In this document: one piece after another, positions 1 through 10,542 of the stretch | Numbering within the stretch: position 1 is the first letter of the stretch | Layout of the letters: each line of letters opens with the position of its first letter | Origin: Brachypodium distachyon | Taxonomy: Eukaryota > Streptophyta > Magnoliopsida > Poales > Poaceae | Assembly: GCF_000005505.3 (NCBI RefSeq) | Contig: NC_016134.3 | Coordinates: 806,001 to 870,000 of the forward strand | DNA length: 64,000 nt | Direction: 5' to 3' | Notes under the pieces: generated by a model | Database searches by the model: none | What the model was told of the DNA's origin: nothing | What the model saw: only the letters and a program-made list of their open reading frames with translations | Made by a program: the position numbers and the translations under genes

Positions 1-837
1 TGCAATTTTCCTTTCCAACGTTTCTGGATTTCTTGACTTGGAATACCTCTGTAACACGAGTGTATTTGGATATTTTTTGCTGTTCCGTATTCCGAAGCCC
101 ATTGGTTGACCTACACCAGCAGGATAGATATCAAATTTGTCATCAAAGCACAAGAGGAACACCACCAAATTGAATTACATCAGACTTACCTATCAGAATG
201 GAATTGATCATTGGCTATCTTTTCAGAAGTGCGTCGTTTCAACTGCTCTCCCTGCAAGAATTAATCATCAGAACGCTTTTAGTGTTCATCCGCAAGCATA
301 TAACATATGATCCTTGCAAGTTACAACAGGATGTGCCTACGTAGTGTGGAGATAAAACATGGAAGGGAAACATGATTACATAAGGACATGCCTATAACCA
401 TAATGTAGCATGGTTCTCCAGAACGCATGTGAAGTGGCATACAGAAAATGTGGTTGATTTTCTGCACGCTTAACTATACATAACCAAAACCAAACGAAAC
501 AAATGTCACTAAGTGGGTTACAACGTGGTCGTGCATCAAGGGTTTCTTTGGACTAGTCAAGTGCTGTGTAATAAAGCTTGTTCGCTAGCATCATCTATAC
601 AACCTTCCAGGTCAAAACACATGGTAGCACACACATTTCACATAGCATTTCCATGAATCTAGCATTTGCAACAAACATAGTATAAGCAAGCATTGATTGG
701 AGCTACAGATCCAGGGGAACAGATAGAGGCATTACCCGCAGTTCGGAGGGGGTCTTCCGCTTCATCATCCGGACCTCCGCCGGCCTCCCAATCAACGCGC
801 CACCGCTCACCGCAGATTCGACAGCAACTTGCGCCAT
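1..837 (-). CDS. Unrecognised plant protein, 5' part (runs off the window)
   Basis: Three coding exons can be spliced on the minus strand: 837-736 (ATG at 837, 34 codons, donor gtaatg), 251-190 (acceptor ttgcag, donor gtaagt) and 110-1 (acceptor gtgtag, cut by the window edge). All phases agree. A likely non-coding first exon ends at 1268 with CAG|gtattc and starts near 1345, so the 5' UTR carries an intron. The predicted start is a short Ala/Val-rich stretch followed by the basic motif KRKTPSELRGEQLKRR. A later part reads KYTRVTEVFQVKKSRNVGKE. The protein is hydrophilic and basic, with no membrane segment in the visible part. I do not recognise the family; the conserved-looking basic motif suggests a nuclear protein, but that is inference. 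The first exon is GC-rich and later exons AT-rich, as usual in grasses. Only about 90 residues are visible. Confidence 0.6.
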
Positions 838-1267
838 TGTACCAAACAAACCCTCTACCTCCGCATCCTCAACCCCCTTGCCCCTTTCTCTCCCTCAGCC
901 TGCAAACCCGAAGAGGGACAGAAAAGTAAGGGTTCATGATTGCTTGCTTCCAACAACGCACTAGAACAAAAATCTACATCACAAAAGGCTGCATTTTTTT
1001 GGGGGTGGATCTGACGGGTGAACCCGCGGAGGTACAACCCCCACTCACAAAAAAAAAAGAACAACTCAGCGGTCGGATCAAATCGCGTGGGGGAAAGATG
1101 AGGAGGGGAGTGGATGGGCGACGGCAGCATCCTCGCCGCATAATCCCAGCGTGGCATCTCTCCCCAACGCCCCACCTCCCCACCCCCCTCCCCAGCCCCG
1201 CCCCGCCCCGCCCTCGGTGGGCAGAAGGCGGCGGGAAGGGAGAGAGCAAGAGGGAGAGGGAGAATAC

Positions 1268-1345
1268 CTGGGTTTTGAGCGCCGACGAGATCCGCTGCAG
1301 CCGCCGCCAGGGAGAGTGGAGATGAATCGGGAGAGACGGAGGTGA
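1268..1345 (-). other. Probable non-coding 5' UTR exon of the first gene
   Basis: On the minus strand a CT- and GC-rich stretch without ATG ends in CAG|gtattc at 1268. The next acceptor (ttgcag) lies at 900-905, giving a first intron of about 370 bp before the exon that carries the ATG. The upstream limit near 1345 is a guess, since no clear TATA box is seen. Confidence 0.45.
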
Positions 1346-1660
1346 GATAGAAGGAAAAGAGGAGGGAAAAACGTTTCAGGAGGTCAAAATTTTCGGATAT
1401 GGCCAGCCAGCATGCTCCATCTTATCCACCCAACCAAATGAGAGCCATCCAGGCAAAATATGGATATTCCTGTCCCATCCACCCCTATCCAGCGAAGCAA
1501 ACGCATCCTTAGTTTGGTGAAGATGGGCAACGGAAACCTGGGCTCGTCGTGTTCGTTCGTTCAGGCGTCAGATCCAAAAAAGGGAACGAGCATGGGCCTT
1601 CGGTCCGGTAAGGGATCCAGCTGTTTTATTTCGAACTGGGCCAGATCTGTATGTCTAGAT

Positions 1661-1701
1661 GCTTGATATTGTTTCTCAAAAAAAAAAAGCTTGATATTGT
1701 T
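1661..1701. repeat. 13-bp direct repeat flanking a tiny TCTC-poly(A) insert
   Basis: GCTTGATATTGTT occurs at 1661-1673 and again at 1689-1701. Between them lies only TCTC followed by eleven A. This has the form of a target-site duplication around an extremely 5'-truncated retroposon tail. Replication slippage is the alternative. Confidence 0.5.
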
Positions 1702-2147
1702 CCCCTAAAAGAATATGCTTCATATTGCTTAAGAGATGTATTACCACAGAGGAGCGTGGAATGTAGCGGAACGGCTCTAGTTTTGCTTCAAGAACCAAAC
1801 ACTTGGAATCATGGTTCCATTCTAAAAAAAAAAGAAAAGAGAAAATCTAGTAGAGAGTGTAAAAGAACGGCAAAGGCTCCTGTCGGAGTAACCAGCTAGC
1901 CAATCCACCACGCTATGTACACACGAACCGGTTATAGGAGTATACAACAACTGAAAAACTAGCGAATTCACGCTACGTATTTCCCGCGCTGTGGTGCCTC
2001 TCTTGGTCTACTCTAGCCCCTTCTTCTTCGTCTTCTTCTTCCCTGGACCTCCTTCGGGCCACGGCAAAGCAACCTCCCCACCCCATCTCTGCATCCATCT
2101 CCTTCCACGCCCCAGCTATAGCTTTCAACATAACTGACCGTCCATTC

Positions 2148-2598
2148 ATGATGGTGGAACAGAGCAATGGCAGCGGCGGCGGTTGTTGCCTGGGGCTGGT
2201 GGCGATGGCGGCGGCGGCCGTGCTGTCTACCGGCGTCATCCTCGCCTCGTACCACCTCCACCGCCGCCTTCTCGCCGACCTCAAGCGCAACATCATCGGT
2301 GAGTGAGACACGCACGCAGCTTTTAACGTTACTGACGATGCTTATATATGAAATTGACTGGATGATGGTTAAATCTGCGTGCCTTGTTCGAACAGAGGAG
2401 CGGCGGCGGCGGCGGCACAAGCGGGCCCTGACGACGTCGGGGAAGAAGAAGAAGAAGAAGGTGCGGTTCGCGGATGACGTGGCGGCGGGTCCCTCATCGA
2501 CGTCCAGCGGCCGCGGCGAGGACCGCAGCGCGGCCGCCGGAGGAGATGGCCTCCGCCCGGCTCCACCGATCTTGCATCCATGCTGGATCAGTAGGTAG
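2148..2598 (+). CDS. Small single-pass membrane protein, 117 aa
   Basis: Two exons: 2148-2298 (donor gtgagt) and 2396-2598 (acceptor aacag, TAG stop). The join is in phase and gives 117 aa. Two adjacent ATGs (2148 and 2151) are both possible starts. After a Gly/Ser/Cys-rich head, residues about 14-35 form one hydrophobic helix (CLGLVAMAAAAVLSTGVILA). A basic cytosolic-type segment with an Arg run and a Lys run follows, then the motif KVRFADDV, which is common in small plant proteins of this build, and a Ser/Gly-rich tail. Short plant proteins with one N-terminal helix and a KKVRFADDV-type motif are known as conserved unknowns. No enzymatic role can be assigned. The 97-bp intron and good splice sites make this a real gene rather than a chance frame. 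Confidence 0.6.
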
Positions 2599-3749
2599 CT
2601 ATAGGTTCTGTAGTTACTGCATTAAATAGCTTTGTTGATCAAGCAGCATTTTGCCTGCATTACTACCTCTCCAGCTGAATTCACCATCTCAAAGTGAGGT
2701 ACATTAAGCTGCGTGATTTTAATTAATTTTGGGAGCAAGCATCGATCATCAGGTGCCTGCCTGCTTTGCTTGTGTTTTGCTCAACTGACGTTAATCAGCT
2801 GTCTACTCCCTGTCGAGTTCAGAGCCCGCACGCATCTGGACTGTGGAGATATATGACTGCAAGTAATTAAGCCGAGAATGAGATGCCGTGGGAATTCTAT
2901 CTGGGAGACTGGAGGGTGGATGCTCGGGGACTCCATCCACATCCTGCTTAGACTAATATTCCTCTGATAAGGATACTTTGCATGCCCTGAAGCAACCAAT
3001 AACAGGATCTGGCCAGTGCTGCAATCTACAAGCCTGACCAAATCTACACAGAATTTTCGCACATATGCCACGAGCTGCGACACCAGTTCGGTCGATTTAC
3101 CCGTGTCCAGGAAGCGTGAACCGAAGAAGAGCGTCCACTTCACTGCAGCAAAAAACAAAACAAAAATGCTTGCAAATTGGTTTGAATTCTGTATAGTACA
3201 GAAACAATCTAGTCTGCCATGGTTTCGCAGCGATTCTGTTTCTGAGGCGAATTTACAGCTCTGCCTATTTCAGAAGGTATATTGTCTAAACCAACAACTA
3301 TAAGATGCACAACTCTTTGGCGAATTGCTCCTAAATACAACCAGCGACAGCGAGAGAGACGACGTTTCGCTTAGCCTAAATGACACTGCAACCCTGCTAG
3401 CTTCTCATCCCTTCTGTAAGGAAACTGCAGGTCAAGTGCTTCGATCCCTGTACAAAAGCGAGCTTCTATTTGCTCAGCTGCTGTTCGATCATCTAGTTCC
3501 AGAGGAAACACACAGGTTCACTTCCTATGCTGCACTTGGCATCACACCGCTTGTTACTACCAACGGTCCAAGCGTAGCCGAGCAGGTCCCGCTTTCCTGC
3601 ACAGCGAACAGAACCAGAGAGAGTGTTATCAGTTTTGCTTCGATGCGCACTCGAACTTGTGCACACCAGATCAATGAAAATAATATGATGTCGGCCTACC
3701 GCTGAGACCTGAGCTATCCTGTCGAGGGAATTGATCTGGCGTGGCGGTC
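2599..3749. other. Region between the small gene and the kinase 3' end
   Basis: This should hold the 3' UTR of the small plus-strand gene on the left and the 3' UTR of the minus-strand kinase on the right. Short open frames around 3016-3303 and 3325-3705 lack recognisable domains and splice context. A plus-strand stretch at about 3030-3105 reads like an exon (KPDQIYTEFSHICHEL) but has no partners, so I do not call it. Confidence 0.4.
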
Positions 3750-6700
3750 TCAAGATTTCGAAGACTGTAAAGGATCCTCGTTGTGCTTCGTTATCAGATC
3801 GTAGTTCATTGACGCTAGCTGAGAAATGTTCTGGTTGCATAAAAAGAGAAACATTAGCTTACTGAGGACAAGATTCAAAGACACTGAGAAATTTGGATAG
3901 GACTCGTTGGTTACCTTGAATGAGAAGTTGCTGAAAGAGTACTTCACTGACAATGGCGGAGCTCCAAACTCTTCCATGCTACCACATTCGTCGCCCTTTA
4001 ACAATTTGAGTAGAAAAATGAACACATGAGCTGACTTATTCTATAAAATGGCTTGGACTAGTTTAATTTAAAAGGGGCAATTAAGAGGGATTTTATCTGG
4101 TATACATCTTCGTAATCACAACTATGCTGACTGCTGCCACAACTCATGCTACTAGTCTCACTTCTGTCATCGTACTCGTTGTGGGCTGCATTGACTTGAT
4201 CATCAGCAGCGCCCCATGCATGACGGCAGGCAAAATAACTCGTATCACATTCATCGTCTGTGCAAGGAATAAACGCAGCCTACAAAAAATAAAATGGTTA
4301 CGAGACTTTTTGGAGACACCCTTTTAGCTGCTTTAGTTACTTGACTTTCAGGACTCTGCACTAACTTAACTGCTAACCTGTTGTCTAGCAATCATATTCC
4401 AGTTGATGCCTTTAAAGAACGGATGGGCCTTTACCTGCTCTAATAGCATATTTCAGTTAGTGTCGTGTATGCAAAAGGTGAAATTCCCAAAAGAGAAATA
4501 AGGAAAAGGGTACCTCTCCAGCACCAGTCGCACCTAATCTTTGTACCGGGTTCTCAATTAGCAACCTAGAATGAAAACAAAGTGAGTTGAAATAATATTT
4601 GTAGCATGGGGATCTATTCTACTGGGCACATAAAACTTAGATCAGACAGGAAGTATTGTTGAACGAAAAGCACACAACTACAATCAATAGACAGTAAAAG
4701 AGTCCCCGAAACAATATATTTATGAATTTTTGAACTGAAATATTTTTATGACTTACTTGTCAATCAAGTCGTATGCTTCGAAACTCAATTCATCTGGTAC
4801 TTGTGGCCAAGGTATTTCCCGATTCATTATATTGTCAAATATTATCTGCAAGCAATCAATATTGTTAGTATAGCTGCTGAAAAAACATTCAGAAACATGG
4901 AGGTCCATAAAAAAAATATTGTTAGTATAGATGCTGAAAAAACATTCAGAAACATGGAGGTCCATCAGAAATATTATCTGTAAGCAACAAATATTGTTGA
5001 TGATCTGACCATTGTATTTTTACATTTGCCTTGGGGCACAGGAGTGAATAAATAGCAAGTCACTTCGAATAGTCTTCGTCTTTTCACTAAATTAATTAAC
5101 TAATCATCATTATGTAGTTCCATAACTGTTCTGAACAAAGTATTGCATATATTTTTTTGATTATACAATCTGTGTGGTGCCAACAGGCAAAAGATATGTT
5201 ATTATGATCACTAAACTAGACATGATAAAACCCTATGTAATACTACCTGTGGATGCTCAGCATTGAATGGGGGAATTCCTACAAGAATCTCAAAGAGAAT
5301 GACACCAACTGACCACCAATCCGCTGTTGGACCTGCATAAAGAAAGAGAATATCAAGAGACTTGCAGTTTCCCTCAAAGGTTAATACTCCCTCCGATCCA
5401 TAATGAGTGTCTCAAACTTAGTAGGAGTACAATTTTGTACTAAGTTAGTACAAAATCTGAGACACTTATTATGGATTGGAGGGAGTAGAAGCGATCGACT
5501 CAACACTTTTAATTCAACATAACACGTAAGAAGAGTACAGACCATGGGCCATCCCTAGTAGTATCTCAGGGGCCAAATAGTCAGGAGTGCCCACAGCTGT
5601 CTGCTTTTGCCTCTGCTCTCGCTTGTGTGCACGTTGTTCTGCATCTGTTGGTTGATGGTCACCAACTAGAACACTGCTGACATCTGGACCAGATAAATCA
5701 TCTGTGCTATTTATAAGACCAACCTTTGATAGCCCAAAATCAGTCAACTGCGTGAAAAGGGGGGGGAAAGTCCAAAATCATTCAAGTGCAAAACAACATA
5801 ACTTAAGACTAGAAAGTAGATCTGTAGTTTTTTTTTACTCAGATAATATAATAATAGTTTTGATTAAAAAATCAAAACATATAAGGCAACAGATATTATA
5901 ACAAAAACGAATAGCAAAATTTAACCTTTATATGGCCATCACGAGAAATTAACAAGTTGTCGGGCTTCAAATCACGGTGAATCACATTCAAAGAATGCAG
6001 ATACTCCAATGCAAGAACCTACAGGTGAAACGAAATGGCTATACTTCAATATTTTAAATAAAAATAAAAGCTAAGGATGGATCACAGATGTTTTTTTTTT
6101 CTAGCTTACTTGTTTGTTCAATACTGTCAGCCAATCCAGGACAAAGAAAATGTATATGTAACTTACCAGTTCTGCTATATATGTCCGTGCCATATCTTCA
6201 TCTAAACAACCTAAGCCTCTCAAGAGGGAATAGAGGTCTCCTCCATTCAAGTACTCCATAACAAGATAAAGGTTTTCCCTACATGTGAAGGAGTAGAAAA
6301 ATCGAACCTGTCCATTACAGATGGAAGTTAAGTGAAGCTCAGTATGACACTATGCTAAAGATTCGACTTACGTACCACAAATGGGTTACGGACAGATATT
6401 AAGATGTCACGCTCTGCCAAGATGCTTTCAACTGCATTCTTGCGGATCATATCAGCTTTCTTGAGCACCTGCATTAATGATGATACCATCATGTGGTTTT
6501 TAAATTTGTTTTTTCAAGAGTTCTCTAACTGCGTGGAAGTGTTCTCTAATTGTCTTGAGGAAGTCATCCATTTAATCTCATCATTGGTTCAAACTAACTA
6601 CAGAAATAAATCAGACTCTACAAGGAGCTTGGATTTTGATTTCTGAAATCAAGGACAACTAGAAGCCCATGTAAATTCTTTCATTTTATACATCTCTTGT

Positions 6701-9083
6701 GTGCAGTATAAAGCAGCTAAGACGTTGTTGAGGAATGAAGTTATGGAGGCTGGTGTACTTTGCTCGTTACCTTGATGGCAAAAAGGTCTCCTGTTACCCT
6801 TTTCCTTGCAAGAAATACGCGTCCAAAGGCACCACGGCTGATTGGCTTTATAATTTCAAAGTCCTCAATTGAGGTACGATCTTTAAATTTTCCATTCATC
6901 TGGCTTGTTCTCGAGCTTACACTATTCTCCATAGGACCATCTTCATCTATTGGACCTAATGAATCGTTGCTCATATCATCTATTTGTCCACACAGTTGCA
7001 TAAATTTCTCCCTGCGAGCTCACAATGTTAACAAGACAGTCAGGGCAATATTTTCAGGTATGTGCAATGAGAGCCAAAGAACTGCAGCAGTTAGTATATT
7101 CCTGCTAATGAAAAATGGACTAGCATTGTTAAGTGCCACAAAGATATATGAAAAACATGCAATCCACTTACTGTAGTAACTTGGCTATCCTTCTTCCAAA
7201 TGTCTCCACTACAAGGGCATCCACTTTTCTCGTGTCAATAACAGCGTTCAGGTCTTCAAGGTAAGAGCTCAAGTCCTCCAGTGAGTTGTATTCTGAACTT
7301 TTTATGCTCTCAATGCCTCTAGAGATAGTCAGTAAACTTTCAACCTGCAAAAATGTAGTACACTAGAATTTTAGGACATCAAAGAAGCATAGTCTATTGA
7401 AAGAACAGATGAACCTAACAAAATTGATTTGACCAAAAAATTAAACCTGCTGAAAATTCTCTAGTTCCACGAACGCCTTGTGTTTAGTCAGTTGTGACTC
7501 TGCGTGGCTTGTTCTTGGTGTCAGTAATGGTGACTGTGACAAGCTTCCTGATCCTGGTGTCAGTGCTCCCTGCCAGTTTCATCGATGCGATGTCAACAAT
7601 CCACTATGACCAAATCAGAAGAATTCTAATAGTTTGAAACAGGAGAGGTAACTACTTCTGAAAACAACTCTGCCGACGGCATTGTCAATAGGTGAGACAA
7701 ATCATTATCATGATCCGTGGATCCATCATATTCTTCTCCGGTTAAACTCGACGTGCTAACTCTTGCGTTCTCAGGATGATTAAATTCCCCATCATGTGGG
7801 CTCTTTGCTTCAAAGCAAGCAAGGATCCTCTCAAGCACCTCAGCAACCCTCTGCAGCCGCTTGTCGGTACTCAAGCCCTTGGAATCGCAGCGATCAGCTA
7901 GCGTGCATGCTATGAAATGGCCTTCCGCGCATGACATTGGGATCTCAAAATCGCAGATCCTGCATATCATCCTCGGCTTCCCATCGACGATTATTTGCTG
8001 GGCTCCTGGATACTCGGGCGAAATCTCGATCTTGACGGCCGAGTCCCCGAGACAAGCCAGGCCGTCCGGGTGAATGCTAGCCGCGTCAATCCTCTCAACA
8101 ATCTCATCCACGTCGATCTTGTTCCTGGTTATCGCCTTCTTCTTCGTCGGGGTGACCTTGTCCTCCTTATTCGCCTCCGGGTTCTTACACCGGTTCTTCT
8201 CAGCAGGCGATGGCAGCTTCTTCCAGGACGAAATCTTGCCGCTGCTAGGAGAATCGCTGGGCTCTGATCCTGAGAAGTGCCCGTGCCTGCCGGGGAAGTC
8301 GATGGTAAGGTGCTTGTGCTCCAGCATCCTCCGCCTTATGAGCCGCTCCTTGAGCTCGGTCAGGCTGGACGTGCTCCTGCGCCCCAGGTCCGTGGACCCG
8401 CCGTCGCCGGCCTGGAACGGGTACAGCCCCAGGTCGCTGAGCTGGTGCAGCCCGAGCACGTGCTGCCTGTCGTCGCCGCCGCCGCCGGCGCACTCCTTGC
8501 GGAACTGGAGGAGGCGCGTGCAGCGGGTGAGGATGAAGAGGACGCGGGTGTGCGCCTGCTTGAGCAACCCCGTGGTGAGCTCCTGCCGGCGGTCGTCGAG
8601 CGCCTGCACGATGCCCTCGCACTTGACCCAGAGCTCCTCGGGGCTCATCTCGGCGCACTTCTGCGCGACGACCAGGAGGTCCTCGAGCGTGACGCGCCAG
8701 TCCTGGCTGTCCCGATCCTCCTCCTCCGCCTCCGCCTCCGCGTCCTCGGCAGCGGCGGCGGTTCTCTCGAGGAGGCCGACGAGGTCGCCGGCGAAGACGC
8801 CCAGCTCGCAGTCCACCTCCTCCTTGAGCTTGATGAACTTGGTCCTGACGGCGCCGATGAACTCCTGGGGCCCAGGCGCGGGTCCGGGCCCGCACCCGCC
8901 GCCACCGCCGAGACCACCGCCGCCGACCCCGCCGCGCGTCATGTGCCGCATCGGGTGGAAGTACGCCGACCCGCCGCCGCCGCACGGGTTGAGCTCGTGC
9001 GAGAAGCTCTTGACTTCCGGCGCGCGCTTCCTCCGCCCGCCGCTCGTCACCCGCAGGATCGCCCGGAACCGCGGCGAGTCCAT
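3750..9083 (-). CDS. IRE: IRE-family AGC serine/threonine protein kinase (IRE4-like), 1038 aa
   Basis: Fifteen exons join in frame: 9083-7656, 7569-7447, 7344-7172, 7011-6771, 6468-6376, 6307-6167, 6018-5926, 5747-5543, 5332-5247, 4845-4757, 4565-4514, 4434-4378, 4279-4106, 3995-3915 and 3830-3750. The ATG at 9083 begins [15 protein letters not shown]. The long first exon holds the family's N-terminal region ([29 protein letters not shown]) and a Cys/His cluster near residue 370 (CRICDFEIP...[12 protein letters not shown]). The kinase domain starts near residue 626: glycine loop SRGAFGRV, Lys655, catalytic Asp749 in [11 protein letters not shown] at 767-769 and APE at 823-825, with the long activation-loop insert of this family. 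The tail ends with YSFSNFSFK and [12 protein letters not shown]. Arabidopsis IRE kinases act in root-hair growth and related processes. The shorter N-terminus suggests the IRE4 branch. All catalytic residues are present. Confidence 0.93.
4846..4980 (-). repeat. Nested tandem duplication copying a kinase splice acceptor
   Basis: Within the intron before the exon 4845-4757, a unit of about 62 bp containing AACATTCAGAAACATGGAGG is present twice (about 4859-4915 and 4917-4967). The stretch that includes the real acceptor (near 4846) is repeated 132 bp away near 4978, giving a second minus-strand ...ttacag|ATAATATT acceptor. The upstream copy might be used as an alternative 3' splice site. Confidence 0.75.
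5387..5485. mobile_element. Stowaway-type MITE in a kinase intron
   Basis: A 99-bp element starts with CTCCCTCCGATCCATAATG and ends with the inverse CATTATGGATTGGAGGGAG-like arm, flanked by TA on both sides (5385-5386, 5486-5487). Its arms can fold into a hairpin over almost the full length. It sits between kinase exons 5747-5543 and 5332-5247 and should be spliced out. Confidence 0.9.
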
Positions 9084-9891
9084 CTCCCTCCCGCCCGCGC
9101 CCCTACCTCCACCGCCGCCGCTGTCCTTCTGCACGCACCAGCCCCGTCAAAGCCACGCATTACATCAAACACCTCGCCCGCACCTCAAAACACCCCAATC
9201 GAATCATCAATTGATTTACCTCCATGATCTGGGGCGCGGGTCAAACACCACACGGCCTCCACTCGTCGCGCGCACGATCGGGGCGTCGCGGTCGTCGCCG
9301 CCCGCAATGGGCCGCATTAAACTAGGAGCGCAAGGCAATGGCCAACGAACTCGTCGTCGTCCTCCGTTCTCGTTTCGTGTTTTGGGGAAACCAGGCCACG
9401 GAAGGAATTCCTTGGGGAAAATCTATACGAGCTCCCTTGACGTGACACGTGGCTCTCGAGCCCGGGTGGGTCCCGCGGAATGCCACGTGGGCTTCGTCCC
9501 CGTTTCAGGGAGCGGTTCACCGGGTCTTGCGGCGCGAGAACCGGACGGGGCCCGGGCCGGTTTAACCAGGGGGACCGGGTTATTTATTGCCTAGCTCTGC
9601 GAATGCCGAGAACCGCCGCCTTCTTCTTCATCTTCTCCTCGTCGTCTCGTCTGCGGCCCGCCTCCATCGATTCTCCATCTCCCCGCCCGGGAAGAGGAAG
9701 GAAGGTTCCCGACGCCGCCACGGCCGAGAATCGATTCCTCTACCGGCGGGACGAGGTGGCGTTCGTGGAGGCGGCTCTGACGACGACGGATCAGCCTCCG
9801 GCCGGCGCGCTTCTCCGTGTTGAGTTGTTGAGCCGAGCGAGGGCGGTCTGTCTCGCCGCAGTCGGGACGACCTAGCTCTCTCATCCCATCC
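9084..9891. promoter_or_regulatory. Bidirectional promoter with two G-box/ABRE motifs
   Basis: The kinase and the 216-codon gene diverge from this GC-rich 808-bp interval. Two G-boxes in ABRE context lie 31 bp apart: ACACGTGGC at 9445-9453 and GCCACGTGG at 9482-9490. A TATA-like TATTTAT stands at 9581-9587 for the plus-strand gene, which places its start near 9610 and leaves a 5' UTR of about 280 bp. On the kinase side a possible 5' UTR splice acceptor (cgtgcag) lies at about 9131-9137. Paired ABREs are classically linked to abscisic-acid or bZIP control; that role is inferred here. Confidence 0.6.
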
Positions 9892-10542
9892 ATGGCGGCG
9901 GCGGTGGCCAGGGTGCACCACCCCCAGGTCCACCACCGCGTGTCCGCGAGGGGCGAGGGGCGGCATTCGTCGGACACGGCCACCATGGCGGCGGGGGCGG
10001 TCAGGGCGCACAGCCACCACCACCGCGCGGCGTCGGCGCCGGCGGCCGTTGTTTCGAGGACGGAGGACAGGCGGCTGAGGCGGTCGCCGCTGCCCGTGGA
10101 GCAGCGGCTGCGGCGGAGGGGGCGGGCGCCGGGGTGCGGGGAGGTGGCGGGCGGGACGGCGGCGGGGTGCGCCGCCGTCTCCTGCTGCCTCCCGCTCGCC
10201 GTCGTCGAGCTCGTCGTCCTCGCCGCCGTCCGCGCCCCCGCCGCGCTCTGCCAGCGCAGCATCAGCAAGCGCCGCCGCGCCGCCAGGCGGAAGGAGACGG
10301 AGGACGACCTCGCCATCGCCTCCGCCCCAGCCTCCGCCGGGGACGCCTCGCCCACGTCCGTGGCCCTGGCGAAGAACTCGGCGCTGGAGGCCGCCAACGA
10401 CGACGAGGCGTGGCCGTGCTGGTCGCTCCTCAAGCCCGCGGCGGTGGCGGCGGCGGCTGAGGAGCTCGCCGAGGCGGAGGAGGAGGTGTGGGCCCGTTTC
10501 TGCGGCAACGGCTTCTGGAGGAGCCCGGAGGAAACGTGGTGA
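9892..10542 (+). CDS. Plant-specific Cys-rich/hydrophobic protein, 216 aa
   Basis: A single exon runs from ATG at 9892 to TGA at 10542. The N-terminal third is His/Arg-rich and of low complexity. Residues about 80-125 carry the recognisable core: a GCGEVAGGTAAGCAAVSCC motif followed by a hydrophobic stretch (LPLAVVELVVLAAVRAPAAL) and then a very basic segment. The protein ends with FCGNGFWRSPEE. This layout (GT-A-CAAV-CC, hydrophobic patch, basic stretch, C-terminal FWRSPS-like box) matches a conserved plant family that I remember as annotated 'pollen preferential protein' or unknown. No molecular function is known to me. Codon use is extremely GC-rich, as in many grass single-exon genes. The frame on the opposite strand is also open, but it lacks these family features. 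Confidence 0.75.
   Translation: MAAAVARVHHPQVHHRVSARGEGRHSSDTATMAAGAVRAHSHHHRAASAPAAVVSRTEDRRLRRSPLPVEQRLRRRGRAPGCGEVAGGTAAGCAAVSCCLPLAVVELVVLAAVRAPAALCQRSISKRRRAARRKETEDDLAIASAPASAGDASPTSVALAKNSALEAANDDEAWPCWSLLKPAAVAAAAEELAEAEEEVWARFCGNGFWRSPEETW

Noticed and set aside
3016..3303. Exon-like frame near 3030-3105
   Set aside because: It reads plausibly for about 25 residues but has no matching neighbours, start or splice partners.
9084..9134. Start of the kinase frame at 9134
   Set aside because: The codon there is GTG and lies next to a possible splice acceptor; the first ATG in frame is at 9083 and precedes the conserved [10 protein letters not shown] box.
8074..9594. 506-codon plus-strand open frame
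   Set aside because: It is antisense to the first kinase exon. The minus strand has clear family motifs, and the plus-strand frame exists only because of GC-rich codon structure.
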